Below are positions 11,043 to 23,933 of a stretch of DNA of 64,000 nucleotides, one piece after another. Every line of letters starts with the position of its first letter. The stretch's first letter is position 1. The notes beneath the pieces are model-generated. The model had not been told where the DNA came from and searched no databases. It saw only the letters and a list, made by a program, of their open reading frames with translations. Source of the stretch: Leptodactylus fallax (taxonomy: Eukaryota > Chordata > Amphibia > Anura > Leptodactylidae). The stretch spans positions 82,501-146,500 of the forward strand of contig CAMRHE010001094.1 in NCBI GenBank assembly GCA_947044405.1, given 5' to 3'. Position numbers and translations under genes: made by a program.

Positions 11043-11309
11043 TTGTATAGACAGATGTGCTGACAGGTGAGCTCTGATACCCCCGGACTCCGACTGTCAC
11101 CACAGTAATGGTGTAGTTAGTCCCTGATGTCAGGTCCTGGAGGGTGACATTTGTTGTGCTACTTGTCACAGTCCAAGTGCCTGAAGAATTCCCATAGCTT
11201 ATATTATAGGACTTATCTACATTGGCCATATTTGCTGGCTCCATCCAAGATAACGTCAGACTGTTTGTCCCAATTGTGTTTATGGTTAAACTTCCTGGCG
11301 GAGTTGGAT
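11043..11309 (-). CDS. ptprj-like: FN3 exon B7
   Basis: Type B, 267 nt, TGCACAG acceptor, GTAGGT donor, five-C run. It has INTIGTNSLTLSWMEPANMA, NVDKSYNISYGNSSGTWTV and the standard end. The intron just downstream (11015-11042) is the same as that next to B5 (26258-26286), showing that introns were copied along with exons. Confidence 0.9.
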
Positions 11310-11439
11310 CTGTGCAGAAAGACAGAAATAAAAGATAAGAGTCACACATATATAGCATTTTTAATAGAGTAAAATAAATTATTACAGATATAGATGAAGT
11401 ATCATTAGGACAACTCCTGTCTATATGCTGCATAACTGC

Positions 11440-11640
11440 ACATGACGACATGGAGTCCGGGGTTCAAATCCAACAAGGAAAACATCTGCATGGTTTTTGT
11501 GTGTTCTCCCTGTGTTTCCTCCCACACTCCAATTACATCATGATAGGAATTAGACTGCGAGCCCGTGCTTAGGGCAGTGAGGACAATATCTGTAAACTGC
11601 GGTGGAATATGTTGTTGCTATATATGCAAGATAAATAATT
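11440..11640 (+). repeat. Dispersed SINE-like repeat, copy 1
   Basis: GGGGTTCAAATCCAAC, GTGTGTTCTCCCTGTGTTTC and GCGAGCCCGTGCTTAGGGCA mark a repeat also found at 42380-42500 (opposite strand) and 63600-63725. No coding capacity. Confidence 0.6.
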
Positions 11641-11762
11641 TGAGGGAATTCAGATGCTTAGGTCAATGCAGGGAGGACTCCTGCTCTGAATGATTCATGA
11701 CATGGATAAGCCTTGGTTCACTTGCAAGACCGACAAAGCAATGATCTGTGTCCGACATCCAG

Positions 11763-11763
<1 letters not shown>

Positions 11764-11815
<52 letters not shown>
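11764..11815. repeat. TA microsatellite, ~52 bp
   Basis: Uninterrupted (TA)n in the intron between C7 and B7. Confidence 0.95.
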
Positions 11816-11816
<1 letters not shown>

Positions 11817-12308
11817 CGAGTCTCCATGTGGGGAACACCAATCATACAAAGTATAAACCGTCTGATCATTTATCATAGGTTGGTGGTGGATGATAAATCT
11901 GGCGTATCTTGTTCTAGATTGTCTAGTCTAAGTTTATACCACCTTTTAGTTGGCTTACTTTGAGTCAGTATTTTATGTCAAAATTTATAATCTCTCTCCA
12001 TCGTATCCTTATAAGTGATATTTTAGTAATAGCTGAACTTTTAAACATTGTTGATTACATCAATTTAATAAAAATTTATTTGAAATAAAAGAATTTTATG
12101 CCAAAATTTAAAGCAGAACTATGGCTTTCTGTCACGGGTTAGCCTGCATATTAGCCTCAGACACAATGGGACGATCAGCACTAGCCAAAGATTCTGCTGG
12201 AGAATCAGCTGTGGATTCCGGGGGAAGATCAAGCAGGAGGCTTCTTTTTTCAGTGTCCTGGAAAAAAGAGACGTCCGTCATTGACTCCATTCTGTGTGAA
12301 CGGCCCCT

Positions 12309-12474
12309 TACGCTAGGTTCACACTTGCGTTGGGGTTTCCGTTCTTCGGGTCCACTTGGGGACCCAAAAAAAAAAAAAAAAATCGGAAACCCAATCCACT
12401 TAAAAAACGGACTTTTCAAGCGGAATGTGGGATGGAATCCCTGAACAGTCAACCAATGCAAGTGTGAACCTAGC
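12309..12474. repeat. Palindromic MITE (GCTAGGTTCACACTTGCG)
   Basis: GCTAGGTTCACACTTGCG is mirrored by AAGTGTGAACCTAGC at the right end. Same family as 35131-35370 and 58636-58845. It holds a 20-base A run at 12366. Confidence 0.7.
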
Positions 12475-12936
12475 CTGAGGTTATGACACTCCTGGCTAAG
12501 AGAAAAATTCTTAGGTGGTGTTGCCTGGCCTCCTCCTCTAATATGCCAAAGAGACAGATTTTTGATGAGAGTGGAATTGGTGCGCTTGCATTCTCAGAAC
12601 AAAGATCTGTAACCACTTTCCAATAGTTCTGAATAACTTGGCAATCCCACATCTTGTGCCAAAGAGTTAGGACATGAGCAGCTTAGACACCTGTGTGCTG
12701 CTATATGGTGCCTCTAGGATGAACAATATTGTCTGCTAGAAGACCCCTGTAATACAGCATTTGATGGTCCACGAATAAATATATTTTTTCACAAATTCAT
12801 ATAGAATTATATATGTATGTAATCATGGGCACAGGGAGATATAATATGTGCCCAAAGCTTGCCCAATAACTGAACTAATTCTGTCCTTTGATCACGTGAT
12901 AATATACAGTAGTGACATGACAGTAATAATACTCAC

Positions 12937-13191
12937 ACGTGGCCTCTGTCACCGGAGTAGATGTCTGGCTGCAGCTCCCACTGACCGTCTGTACAGTGAC
13001 ATCATATAGTCTGCCTGGTAGTAATCCTGTGACATTCACTTGTGTAGTATTAGTCTGTGTGATGTTAGTGACGGCTCCTGTTACATTGACTGTATAATAA
13101 TCCACTTTTCCTGCTGGTGTCATCCACGAGACTCCAAGAACATTGACTGACTTGTAATTGTTCAGTGAGATGGAGACGGCTTGTAAAGGAA
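12937..13191 (-). CDS. ptprj-like: FN3 exon C7
   Basis: Type C, 255 nt, TCCTCAG acceptor, GTGAGT donor. PLQAVS subtype, consensus-like (NNYKSVNVLGVSWMTPAGKV, LLPGRLYDVTVQTVSGSCSQ). The R-L-Y change in LLPGRLYDV is private. Low-quality sequence starts about 200 bp upstream, so the neighbouring intron is less reliable than the exon. Confidence 0.9.
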
Positions 13192-13384
13192 CTGAGGAGA
13201 ATATCACAGGTTAAAGGTTAGTTATACAATAGTCAGGTACATGTTTGCAGGGTCGGGGTAAGAACGCAGCAGTGCTCAAGAGATGCCTCTGTAAATTTCA
13301 TAATTTTTCAGCCTCTCCTAATGTGTCTGAAGAGCATGGAAGGCACAAACACAAGCAGTGACTGGATTTTCCTTATCAAAAAAC

Positions 13385-13815
13385 CCCCCAAGCCGAAGGG
13401 GGGGGAAAAAGAGGGAATTTTTGGGGGCCTTTTGCCCTTCAATCCTGCGTTAAGAGGGGCGGCCTCTTGGGGTGTGAAGGCCCGTTTTATTGTTTTGCTG
13501 GGGGGGGGGGGGGGGGGGGGTTTGTCCTCCCCCCCCCCCCCCTCGCCCCGGGGGTCTGTTTTTTTTTTTTTCCCCCCCCCCCCCCCGGGGTTTTGGGTGC
13601 GTGGGTTGGAAGGAAAAAAGGTTTTTTTAATAAATAAATTTATTAATTTCCTTCTGGGTGGGTGGGTTGCTCTTTTAAAATATAAAAAATATATATTTTG
13701 TAGTGGGTGGGGAGAAAGAAAAGGAAGGGGAGAGGGCGGGGGGGAGAAAAGTGTGTTTTTTTTTTTTTTTTTTTTATATTTTTTTTTTTTTTTTTTTTTT
13801 GGTGGGCGGCGCGGC
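13385..13815. other. Homopolymer-rich, probably low-quality sequence
   Basis: Runs of G, C and T of 10-25 bases replace normal sequence, for example 13499-13520 (G), 13528-13542 (C), 13568-13586, 13757-13800 (T). The last bases before the DIRS terminal repeat look like a corrupted version of the sequence found outside the other terminal repeat. Open frames here (13308-13932) are not genes. Confidence 0.7.
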
Positions 13816-13817
13816 AC

Positions 13818-13924
13818 GGGTATAGACCTGGTCACTAGGAGACAAGACACTAGGAAAAAGCAAAAGCTGTTGGCTCCGCCTCCAGGCTATACCCTGCCAC
13901 AGCCACTGTGCATGAATCAGTTTG
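13818..13924. repeat. DIRS-like left inverted terminal repeat
   Basis: 107 bp, GGGTATAGACCTGGTCACTA to CATGAATCAGTTTG, the reverse complement of 19519-19625 with no length difference. Flanked outward by corrupted sequence. Confidence 0.9.
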
Positions 13925-13989
13925 TACCGTAGCAGTAGGAGAGAGAGACACAAAGGAACATGGAACCAACAACCACCAACAATGCCTGA

Positions 13990-14950
13990 ACCCAAAAAGG
14001 AACCAACACAGTTCGGGAAGGAACACTGAAAAAAACAAGGGAGGGATCTGTGTCCCCCAGTGAATACAACGAGAAAAGGATTTTACGGTGAGTACACAAA
14101 AATCCCACTTTCTCGTCTACTTCACTGGGGGACACAGCACCATGGGATGTCCTAAAGCAGTCCCAGAGGGTGGGAATAACACGGCCATGCAAACCTGTAA
14201 TACTCAACCGCTTCCAGAAACTTACAACCCAAATTGGCATCAGTAGAGGCCACAGAATGAATCTGGAGAAACTTAGAGAAAAAGGATGGAGGCCCAGTGG
14301 GATACTTACAGACCTGGGAAGCATAAGCCTGATCCCGGAGGCCCCGGGAACTCCAACAGCTCTAGAGGAGAGAGCCGTCACACGGGAGGCAGAGCCGTAC
14401 TCTTAAATCGATAGGTCTCCCTAATCTCAGACCAAAGCCATCGGAAGATGAGAGCTCTGGAAGCAGGCAGGCCCTGGCAAGGGCACTCAGGGAGAATGAG
14501 CAAAGCGTCCGAACAAGAGAAAGGATCCGTGAGGGACAGTATACATGCAAATTGCCCGGGCAACAACCGGGCAGGGAAGAGCAAGCACTCACGTGGACGC
14601 CTGGGGACCGAGCAGAAGGAGGGCAAGACCAAGTCCTCGAAGTGGAAGCAGGAAAAACACCCTAAGAAAAAAAGACTGTGGCAGACAGAGGAAAACCTTA
14701 TCCTTGTGGAGGACCAGAAAGGGAGGCTGCCGAAAAAAAGGGGCAGCCAATTAGGGACCCCTGCGGATGGAGGTAATGGCCACCAGAAACTCATTCTACC
14801 AGGACAGAAGGCAAAAAAAAAAAAAAAGGATATCATAGGCTCGAAGGGGGAGAACCTGAAGCACCTTAAAGATGAGGTTAAGATCCCACGGATCCAAGGG
14901 TTCCAAAGGAGCACAGAGTGGCACTCCTGTAGGAAAGTCTTTTAAAAAGA
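13990..14950 (-). pseudogene. DIRS-like tyrosine recombinase remnant
   Basis: Fragments in two or more frames: LPFEPMIS-like (FSPFEPMISFF), LPECPCQGLPASRALIFRW and SSRAVGVPGASG, in the order known for DIRS recombinases (…EGxxKGLPASKAT…HSTRAVG…). The HSTR-type histidine is not intact (LSSRAVG). Several stops and shifts interrupt it. Identification rests on remembered family motifs. Confidence 0.6.
14047..14146. repeat. DIRS-like internal complementary region
   Basis: CTGTGTCCCCCAGTGAATAC...ACGAGAAA at 14047 and its inverse TTTCTCGTCTACTTCACTGG at 14109 form a palindrome. The second arm matches the inverse of the outer right end (19623-19660). This is the feature DIRS elements use to template circle closure. 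Confidence 0.75.
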
Positions 14951-15409
14951 AAGAAGACTAAGACCTTGATCCAGACCAGACTGGAGAAGATCCAATGAGA
15001 ATCGTTACTCTTCCAACGGTGGACGTAAGCCTTCCACGTTTGATGGCAGATCTAAGCTATCTGGAATTTCCGGGCCTTGAGTATGTTAGAATAACAAACT
15101 CCGAAAAAACCACGATGCCTCAAACCTCGGATTGAACAGCCACGCCGTGAACGCAGCTGAGTCAAGGTGGGGAGGAACAGCAGTCCTTGAGACAGCAGGT
15201 CGACCAGCAGAGGAAGAGGCCAGGAGAATCCGCCAACAGGAAAATGAGATCCACATACCAGACCCGGCAGGGCCAATCTGGTGCCACCAGGATAGCTTGA
15301 ACCCCCTTGGTCTTGAGATTCTGGAGGACCCAAGGGAGAAGAGGAAGTCAAAAACCGAACTTACAAGAGCGCCAGCGGTGATGGCTCGAGGATCCAGAGA
15401 CCTGGCAAT

Positions 15410-15928
15410 TTAGCCGGGGACCTTGTGGTTCCGGCGGAGGCTAAAAATGTCGACGTTTGTCACACCACAGCGGGAGCACAGTGGATGGAAGATCTGCAGA
15501 TAAAGCGACCCTCGCCCGGAGCAATATTTTCTCGACTCAAGTAGTCTGCCACCCAGAAAAAGGTTGACCACCGAAAGAGCTGGAACAAGGCGCTCCACCC
15601 AAGGAAGAAATTGTGAGGCTTCTAGTAAGGCCGCACGGCTCCTGGTGCCACGCTGAGGGTTCAAGTAGGCGACCATGGAGGAGAGGTCAGTCTGGACTGT
15701 GACAGATGTCCTTGGAGAAGAGAGGTCCAAGGAGTAAGGGCAAATAAGATAGCCCTGGGATCCAGCAGGTTGAACCAGAGGGAGGAATCGGCCCTGGACC
15801 ACAGGCCCTGAACAATCAAAGCATCGAGGACCACTCCCCAGCCGGGGAAATTGGCGGCAGTGGGAATCACTTACCAACAGAGGGGAAGAAGGACTTCCCT
15901 TGAGAAATTCCTGGGGAGGAATATACAC
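15410..15928 (-). pseudogene. DIRS-like RNase H remnant
   Basis: An open stretch of 172 codons holds VTVQTDLSSMVAYLNPQRGT, RSRAALLEASQFLPWVE and IFHPLCSRCGVTNVDIFSLR, matching the DIRS RNase H order (DNxTVVAYINxQGGTRS; WGxPxVDLFASRxN). It follows the reverse transcriptase region directly. Confidence 0.65.
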
Positions 15929-16226
15929 TAAAGAATCTCTCAGTGAACCAAGGTGGAAAGAGAACCAAGCAGATGAGGCTGTCCGGAGATTTGTCCCAGC
16001 AGGCCGTAATCTTCAAAGAGGAGAGAACGACAGAGTGAATGAAAGGTACAGCCTAGATGGTTGAGGTGATCGTGCGCAGGACCCACATGCCGATTCAAAG
16101 ACAGCAAGGAGAGTACCTCCAAAGGTGGGACACTCAGGATCTTGACCTCCGGAGGGAGAATCACACCCTGGAGTGAGCAGAGGATCATGTCCCGGATTCC
16201 ATGTGCTTAGAGGACACGAGACATCC

Positions 16227-17120
16227 TCATAGATGAGCCAGCAGAACCGGCGAAGAACATCCAAGGTGAACCACAAGCTGGTCAGATTGTCTGACCTGGA
16301 GGGGCTTCACCAGGAGGTCGTCAAAGTCTGAAAACACGGCAGCACCTCTGGCGCAGAGGATGGCCATGAGAGACGCCATCACTGAGGGAAAAAAACCCCC
16401 GGTGGCAGAGGCCAGCCTGAAGGGGAGAGAGACAACTGGAAAGGTCAAGGATCCACAGCAAAAAGGAAGAAACCGCTGACGGCACAGCGAGATGATGTAG
16501 ATGGACGAAGAATTCGCCCATCTCCAGGGATGCCACCACAGACTGCATAGACTACAACGGAGCCTGCAGGCATGGAAGAACCTGTGGAGCCCTTTCAGGT
16601 CCATGATGGGACAGAGGAAGCCGTCCTTCTAGGCGAATGGAGAACAGGTAAGAATAGTAACCCCAGATACACTCTGCAACGGGAACAGGGACGCTGACTC
16701 CCTGCCGCTGGAGATTGGAGACAGCCTGGATTGTCCGACATAGTGAAGGCAAAGAGACTCCAGCGAAAACTGGAGTAGCCGGACGACACCGCCTCTCAGG
16801 CCCAGGCTCCAGACGTCCCGCCATTTGAGATGCCCGGAGAGGGGAAAAAACTTCATGCCGAGGAGGCTAGGAAGAGGAAGACCTGGACGACCTAGTGCAG
16901 AACCGCCAGGGAGGCCTGGACTTGAAAGAAGCTTTCTGGAGCAGGAGAACGGCTGACACATAGGACGCCTCTGAGGGAGGAAGAATCTATTCCCCCGTGG
17001 CCTCAGGGATAAGCTTCTCGACGCCCTTAACAAAAAATTTGGCCCAGGACGACCTGGAAAGGGAGAAGGGCTGCGTTCGCCTTCTTGGAGGCGGACCCAG
17101 TATTCCACAACGGATCCCAA
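16227..17120 (-). pseudogene. DIRS-like reverse transcriptase remnant
   Basis: Three overlapping frames carry successive parts: SVSGVTILTCSPFA, then PIMDLKGLHRFFHACRLR, then FCCGSLTFPVVSLPFRLASA and VFSDFDDLLVKP. The last has the catalytic DD pair in FDDLL (YxDD-like in relatives). The PIMDLKGLN-type motif is characteristic of DIRS reverse transcriptases. Frameshifts between parts make it inactive. Confidence 0.75.
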
Positions 17121-17181
17121 CGGTATGGCAGATAATCACTGCATTGGCGGCCGCCTTAGCAGATTTGGGAGGCATCTCTAG

Positions 17182-19260
17182 TTATTGGGAAGCGTTCAGG
17201 ATCTCAGAGACGAGCGGCTGGAGGGAAACTGCATCAGGGAGGTTTGACTGAAGCTGTTTGGCCAAGGAAAAGAAGGCCTTGATGACCCAAGAGGCAGCGA
17301 AGGAGAGCCGCAGGGAGAAACCAGCCACTACGAAGGCCACCCTGGTGAGGGAAGCCACCTTCTTGCAGCAATGCAATAGCCAGCATTTAGGGCAATGCAA
17401 TGTATCAGTTCTGCATTGCAAACAATACAACAGATGCGATCCGATCTCACTCTGAGGGATCACTGAGGTAGGCAAAATCCGCTGAAGGCAGACTAGAAGC
17501 CTTGGAGAGCCTAGCTATCATGGGATCCACCGTGGGAGGCTCTTAGTGATAGGAAGCGACACATGGGGCGGCTCGCTGACAAAATGTCAAGACAGGCCAG
17601 CTTGCGCTCACTAGTTACTGATATCTAAGTACCGTGCGCTAACCGATTGCACCACTGGAGCAACCTGCTTCCCTTGCCTCGGATGTTCATCATTGCCAGC
17701 CAGGGAGAGCTAGAGACGTGTGTCACAGCATAGCCTGGCAGAACTGCCCGAGCTCACCTTCCACTTGGAGACACACAGGTCAAGGGAAGGGATGTCCGAT
17801 TTCCTAGTCGAAGACAGAGGATGGTCCAGGGAGAAGTCACTGTGCCCTCAAGATGATATCAAACATCCAGTGGCAGAAAGAGATGTCCACTTGAGGGGAT
17901 GAGTCCGGGTCCTCAGAGATCTGTAGGGTCTCTATCGCATAGATGACTCCCGCGTAGCAGCAGATATAGATGAGCCTAGCTGAAGCTCCGAGTCGGAGTC
18001 AGAGGCGTCCCCAGTTAAATAGACCGAGCAGAGGGAGGAAGGTATCCGCCTGTCGGAGTGGAGCCGTGAGCTGAGTTCCTATCTGGGGAGTACCCAGAGG
18101 AAGGGGTGGCGGACCGTGAACCGTAGGAAGACTTCCTGGTCCTTTTGAGGCTCCTGGAGCTGCGACGGGAACTATGAGGGTGTCCAGGGAGATCCCTAGA
18201 AGCAGCCGACTGAGCGGCGATCTGGGAAAGCAGCCATTCCAAGTTTCCAGCACTGACTAGTTAAGTCTGGTAAGGACACCATGGCCAAGGTTAGGGAGGC
18301 CGCCCAATCCGGGGGGATGGAAAAACCGGAGAGGGGCCAGGAGGTTACTGACTGGCTGAGGCGGAAGGCAGAGAGAGCACATGGGCTCGGGCTGTCCGCA
18401 TGGCAACTGTTTTTGATACAGCGGGTGCACGTATAAAAACGTGACGCAACCAGAGGGGCCGGAGGGGGAGTCCAAGAAAATTAGGGTAACCCAGGGGGTT
18501 AGCCTACCAGACTGCAAAAGATGGCCGCTCACAAACTGCTGCAGCAAGGGTTCCGCAGGTGCAATGTCTCCCAGGGAACTGGGAAGAATCCCTGCTGTCC
18601 CAGCAAGCCAAAAAATAAATAAATAAGCCAATAAATAAATAAATTGAGAATATGAGGAGAGCAAAGCTCTTCCCCTGGTAAAAACAGGCTCAGTAGCTAC
18701 TGGGCAGGCTGGATGGCTTGCCAGGACAGCCCCCTGGCCAATGGAAGGCCCTAGGCGGAGTCTGGGTACCAGAAAAGCCCGGGAAAGGGACGGGCCCGTT
18801 GCGGCCGTCCCGGCCAGGCCTTGGACTCACGTACAACGCGGCCGAGTGCGAGGCACCGTCGGGGGCGGCGCGACCGCGAACTCCGGAGGTTCCGCGGAGG
18901 CCTGGGAAAAGGTACCGGGGGGCCAGGAAAGGGGGTCCCCACACGAGGGGGGGGGGAACCGGGTGCCCCCCCCCCGACGGGGGCCGCTCGGTAGGAGCGA
19001 CCAGAAAGCCCAAAAACGCCCCAGAAAAAAGGGGCTTATTTACTAAGATTTAAGGCCCAGTTCAGGGGAACCCTGTGATGCCCCCCCTAAACAGGACCCA
19101 TACTATTGTCCCCCTGGGAAATGGCACTAAGGGGCTGAGAGGGCCTGAAGGGGAGGTGGAGAGGGCCTGAAGGGGAGATGGAGAGGGGCTGAGGTAACTT
19201 ACTCACCAGCCTTCTATTCTTCTCATACTCACCAGTCTGGCGACTTCAGGCGCCGCAGGG
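17182..19260 (-). pseudogene. DIRS-like gag-like and 5' region
   Basis: Minus-strand fragments include VAFVVAGFSLRLSFAASWVI and LPDAVSLQPLVSEILNASQ, which look like the gag-like first frame of frog DIRS elements, though I hold this weakly. 18690-19050 is very GC-rich; 19135-19193 has a short GAGAGGGCCTGAAGGGGAGG tandem repeat. No intact frame. Confidence 0.45.
17622..17660 (-). pseudogene. tRNA-Ile(UAU)-like 5' half
   Basis: Reading leftward from 17660: GCTCCAGTGGTGCAATCGGT then TAGCGCACGGTACTTA, nearly the full acceptor-5' strand, D arm and anticodon 5' strand of vertebrate tRNA-Ile(UAU). The T arm and 3' acceptor are missing; unrelated DIRS sequence follows. It cannot be a functional tRNA. 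Confidence 0.6.
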
Positions 19261-19518
19261 TCACCCCCTCGGTAGGACCTCGCACGTGGGAGTGGGGTCA
19301 CCGGTACTCCGGCCGCTTTCGGGGTGCGGCGAATGGTGAGTGGGGACTGGGTGACTGGCGAGGCTGCTCTTTTGCAGAGCGCTGCGCCCGCAGGAGGGTA
19401 TGACTAGTGTGGCGTACACGCTGACTACCCCCTGCACCTGAAAGAAAGGTAAAAATAAAAACGATGCAAGACAGAAGACCTGAGTCAGGTCGTGTCTGCC
19501 TCCTATGACACTAGGTTT

Positions 19519-19660
19519 CAAACTGATTCATGCACAGTGGCTGTGGCAGGGTATAGCCTGGAGGCGGAGCCAACAGCTTTTGCTTTTTCCTAGTGTCTTG
19601 TCTCCTAGTGACCAGGTCTATACCCATGGTGCTGTGTCCCCCAGTGAAGTAGACGAGAAA
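19519..19660. repeat. DIRS-like right inverted terminal repeat and outer end
   Basis: 19519-19625 mirrors 13818-13924. The further 35 bp (TGCTGTGTCCCCCAGTGAAG to GACGAGAAA) match the inverse of 14109-14146 in the internal complementary region, so the element reaches at least 19660. Confidence 0.85.
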
Positions 19661-19689
19661 TAAAAATGGGAATAAACAGAGGAAAAGGG

Positions 19690-21110
<1,421 letters not shown>

Positions 21111-21342
21111 AACCTTGGAGCTCCCCCACCTCATCCTTGCAGGGACTTCCCCCTGCTGTGACAATGAGTGTAACAAAGGTATGCTAATGGAGCTATAAAT
21201 TAGACTACAAAGGGTTGTTGATTACAAAGCCACATTTCTTAAGCCTATGACCAAATGGCTAATAACAGACAGGAACCACACAATATGAGCGAGTAGTAGT
21301 ACAAGAAATACATATCTGGGGCTCTTATCATCACAAGCGATC

Positions 21343-21597
21343 ATTCTGAGCATTTTGGTGTTTTCTTTATCCAAATCCATTCAGTCATTCCACAGCTATA
21401 AACCTTTTTAGTGTTGATGCAAATTAAGGAGGTAGCACTGCATGACCTACAGCACACAGAGACCCGAGCCCCAGAGAAACCACAGTGTTACTGCCCACTT
21501 GGCTAATAGACACTGATTTACATCAACACAAAAAAGGGATTATATCTTTGGAATGGCTGAACGGATTTAGGTAAACACCAAAATGCTCAGAGTGACA
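21343..21597. repeat. MITE with ~80-bp inverted repeats
   Basis: TCATTCTGAGCATTTTGGTG at the left end is mirrored by CACCAAAATGCTCAGAGTGA at the right, with complementarity continuing through TAGTGTTGATGCAAAT. The loop is about 80 bp. Intronic. Confidence 0.8.
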
Positions 21598-21802
21598 GAT
21601 GAGGTATGTTGTTGGACTTTTTTACACCTGGTGACGTGTAACATGTAACGTGTACAGATCCCATGCCCGCACCATCATTATGCTGTAATTCTAAAGTGGT
21701 TTGAAGGGGCAACCTGCACAATATGACATACTGCTTCACCACAGAGCAGGAAAGAGTAAAAGTTTCAATGTAAGGTACTAGTTTCAGCTGTTCTGTCCTC
21801 AC

Positions 21803-22078
21803 CTGTGCAGGTAGATAGTGACGCCTGGTCTGATTCAGTGCTGTTATCGGCCGCTCTTGTATATACCATGAATGTATAGGTTTCTCCTGGGCTCAGATTC
21901 TCTATTGTTGCTGATCCATTTGTCGCTATTGTATTATATAACATTGTGGAGGATGAGGTGACATTGGTCTGGACTCTGTAGGTGTAAGACGGCTGATACT
22001 CATCAGGGTTACTCCACGTCAGAGACACAGAAGATGAGGTCATGGCGCCGAACTGCAGAGATTTCACTGGCATTGGCT
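21803..22078 (-). CDS. ptprj-like: FN3 exon A7
   Basis: Type A, 276 nt, acceptor TATTCAAG, donor GTGAGG. QFGAM with SLTWSNPDEY, IATNGSATIENLSPG and SDQASLSTCTG. The next exon downstream (C7) is 8.6 kb away because the poly-C zone and the DIRS-like element lie between them. Confidence 0.9.
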
Positions 22079-23014
22079 CTTGAATAGAAAAAAAAAAAAG
22101 TACATTTTAAAAAGTACAGAAATTACAAAAATTACTTTTCACTGCAGAATTTAATTTTTTTAAAGAAATCACTATATAGGACGCTCTTAGACGCTGCATC
22201 CTGGTGTCATCCGTCACACATTTATTGCTTGGCTGCCCCAGTACATTCCCATTTGAAGCAATGGTGAGTACAGGTACAGCCCAACAACTAGTGGTAGAGG
22301 CATAAGGCCGGGATCACAGTGTCAGCACCTACAGCCTGGATTCACACAAAGCTTTTTGCAGACTGTTCACATAGTGCTTTTTTTTTTTTATTTGCAGTAA
22401 TATGTTGCCTATGTTATTATGCATTTCAGCTGTAAACTACTGACTATTAAAGAAGGTTGTCCAATTCATTTTTATTGATAAGCTATAGGATAGGTCCTCA
22501 ATAAGAGATCAGAGGTGGTCCGATACCCCGAACTCCGCTGATCAGCTGTTCTTGTGCAAGCACCGTGACCTCGGTCTGGATCTCAAAGCATCATAGATCA
22601 CTATGGTGCAGTGAGTTCAGTCATGCTGCTGTCAATCCAGAATTAACAGGGACAGCGTTTCCCAAACTGCACATACATGGCCATCTGAATTGGCCCTAAA
22701 ATTTAAAAAAAAAAAAAAAATGAAAGAGCAAACAACTCATGCAAAAGCAAGAAGGCCTGCTCTTACTGATACAGTATCTAGCTAAACTCTTGATATGTAG
22801 TGTCACACTTGGTTAGATCCAGCGGGAGTCGCATTTAAAGCCATTGAGCAGAATATGCGACATCAGTCTATATTTTATAAGGAAATGGCTGAATTTCCAA
22901 TTTCATACAATAAATTCCTTTGAATGTATGATACTGTCCCTGCGACAGTCTTAGCAGTCAGGCCACATATATAAAGAGTGTAGTAAGAATGACCATATTG
23001 TGGATGGAACCTAC
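22079..23014. other. Intron with dispersed repeat
   Basis: 22450-22560 belongs to the CTGATCAGCTGTT family. The rest is not recognised. Confidence 0.5.
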
Positions 23015-23281
23015 TTGTATAGACAGATGTGCTGACAGGTAAGCTCTGATACCCCCGGACCCCGACTGTCACCACAGTAATGGTGTAGTTAGTCCCCGAT
23101 GTCAGATTCTGGAGGGTGACACTTGTTGTGCTACTTGTCACAGTCCAAGGGCCTGAAGAATTCCCATAGCTTATATTATAGGACTTATTTACATCGCTCA
23201 TATTTGCTGGCTCCGTCCAAGATAACATCAGGCTGTTTGTGCCAATTATATTAAGACGTAAGTTACTTGGCGGAGTTGGAT
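23015..23281 (-). CDS. ptprj-like: FN3 exon B6
   Basis: Type B, 267 nt, TTACACAG acceptor, GTAGGT donor, five-C run. Copy-specific residues are RLNIIGTNSLMLSWTEPANMSDVNKSY and GYQSLPVST. The remainder (SYGNSSGPWTVTSSTTSVTL) equals the consensus. Confidence 0.9.
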
Positions 23282-23933
23282 CTGTGTAACAGAAAAGAAA
23301 TGCGGACATGTTAGGGCATACTACATACAATATGTCATGGGTAATTGTTTAAAAAAGTATGTGTACATGTGAAATGGTCCAACATGCCAGCCCCCTGATC
23401 CTACAGTTTTGCTAAAGCGAAGGACTTACTGGCTTTCTTCTTCAATGGAGACACTGCTTAGTGGGGCAGAGCATGTACGCAAACATTTAGAAATTAGCCG
23501 CTGGAAAAAAACATTTCACAGGTAAATAGGAAATGGTTTATATCTCTATTCTACAATTGTAAAGCCTGGTCATTGCTATACTATAATATAAAGGATCACC
23601 GCACACACCAGGTGGTTAGAAGTGAAAATAGCAGGTTATGCTTGTTTTATTTCTTGGTAATAACACAGGATAATCGGGTCACATACTGTAGGTATCACAA
23701 GGCCATAACAAGTAATTCTCATTATTGGCAAGTAGAATCAGGGATTAGTTTTGTGCAATGTTTCGTTCAAACAGTTGAACTTCATCAGACTAAATCCCAT
23801 GGGTGATTCAGTCGTGGGTCCTTGTAGCGTCGGAGGACCCTTTCTGCTATGCTTTAAATAATACAATATGTTTTTTGGTGCGAATACAACACAACAGTGC
23901 AGATCAGAATGACATCAATGTAATGATACTCAC

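Larger units (their letters stand above)
13818..19660 (-). mobile_element. DIRS-like tyrosine-recombinase retrotransposon, degenerate
   Basis: Seen: 107-bp inverted terminal repeats (13818-13924 and 19519-19625), and on the minus strand, in order, a gag-like region, reverse transcriptase, RNase H and a tyrosine-recombinase-like region, then a palindromic internal region at 14047-14146. Known: DIRS elements have inverted ends, a tyrosine recombinase in place of an integrase, and an internal complementary region matching the outer ends; no target duplication is made. All frames are broken, so this is an inactive copy. It lies in sense orientation in the intron between A7 and C7. Confidence 0.8.

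Noticed and set aside
13308..13932. Two ~200-codon frames with Lys/Pro/Phe-rich sequence
   Set aside because: They run over homopolymer-smeared sequence that looks like sequencing error and into the DIRS inverted repeat.
17622..17660. Functional tRNA-Ile gene
   Set aside because: The anticodon 3' side, T arm and acceptor 3' strand are absent, so it cannot fold.
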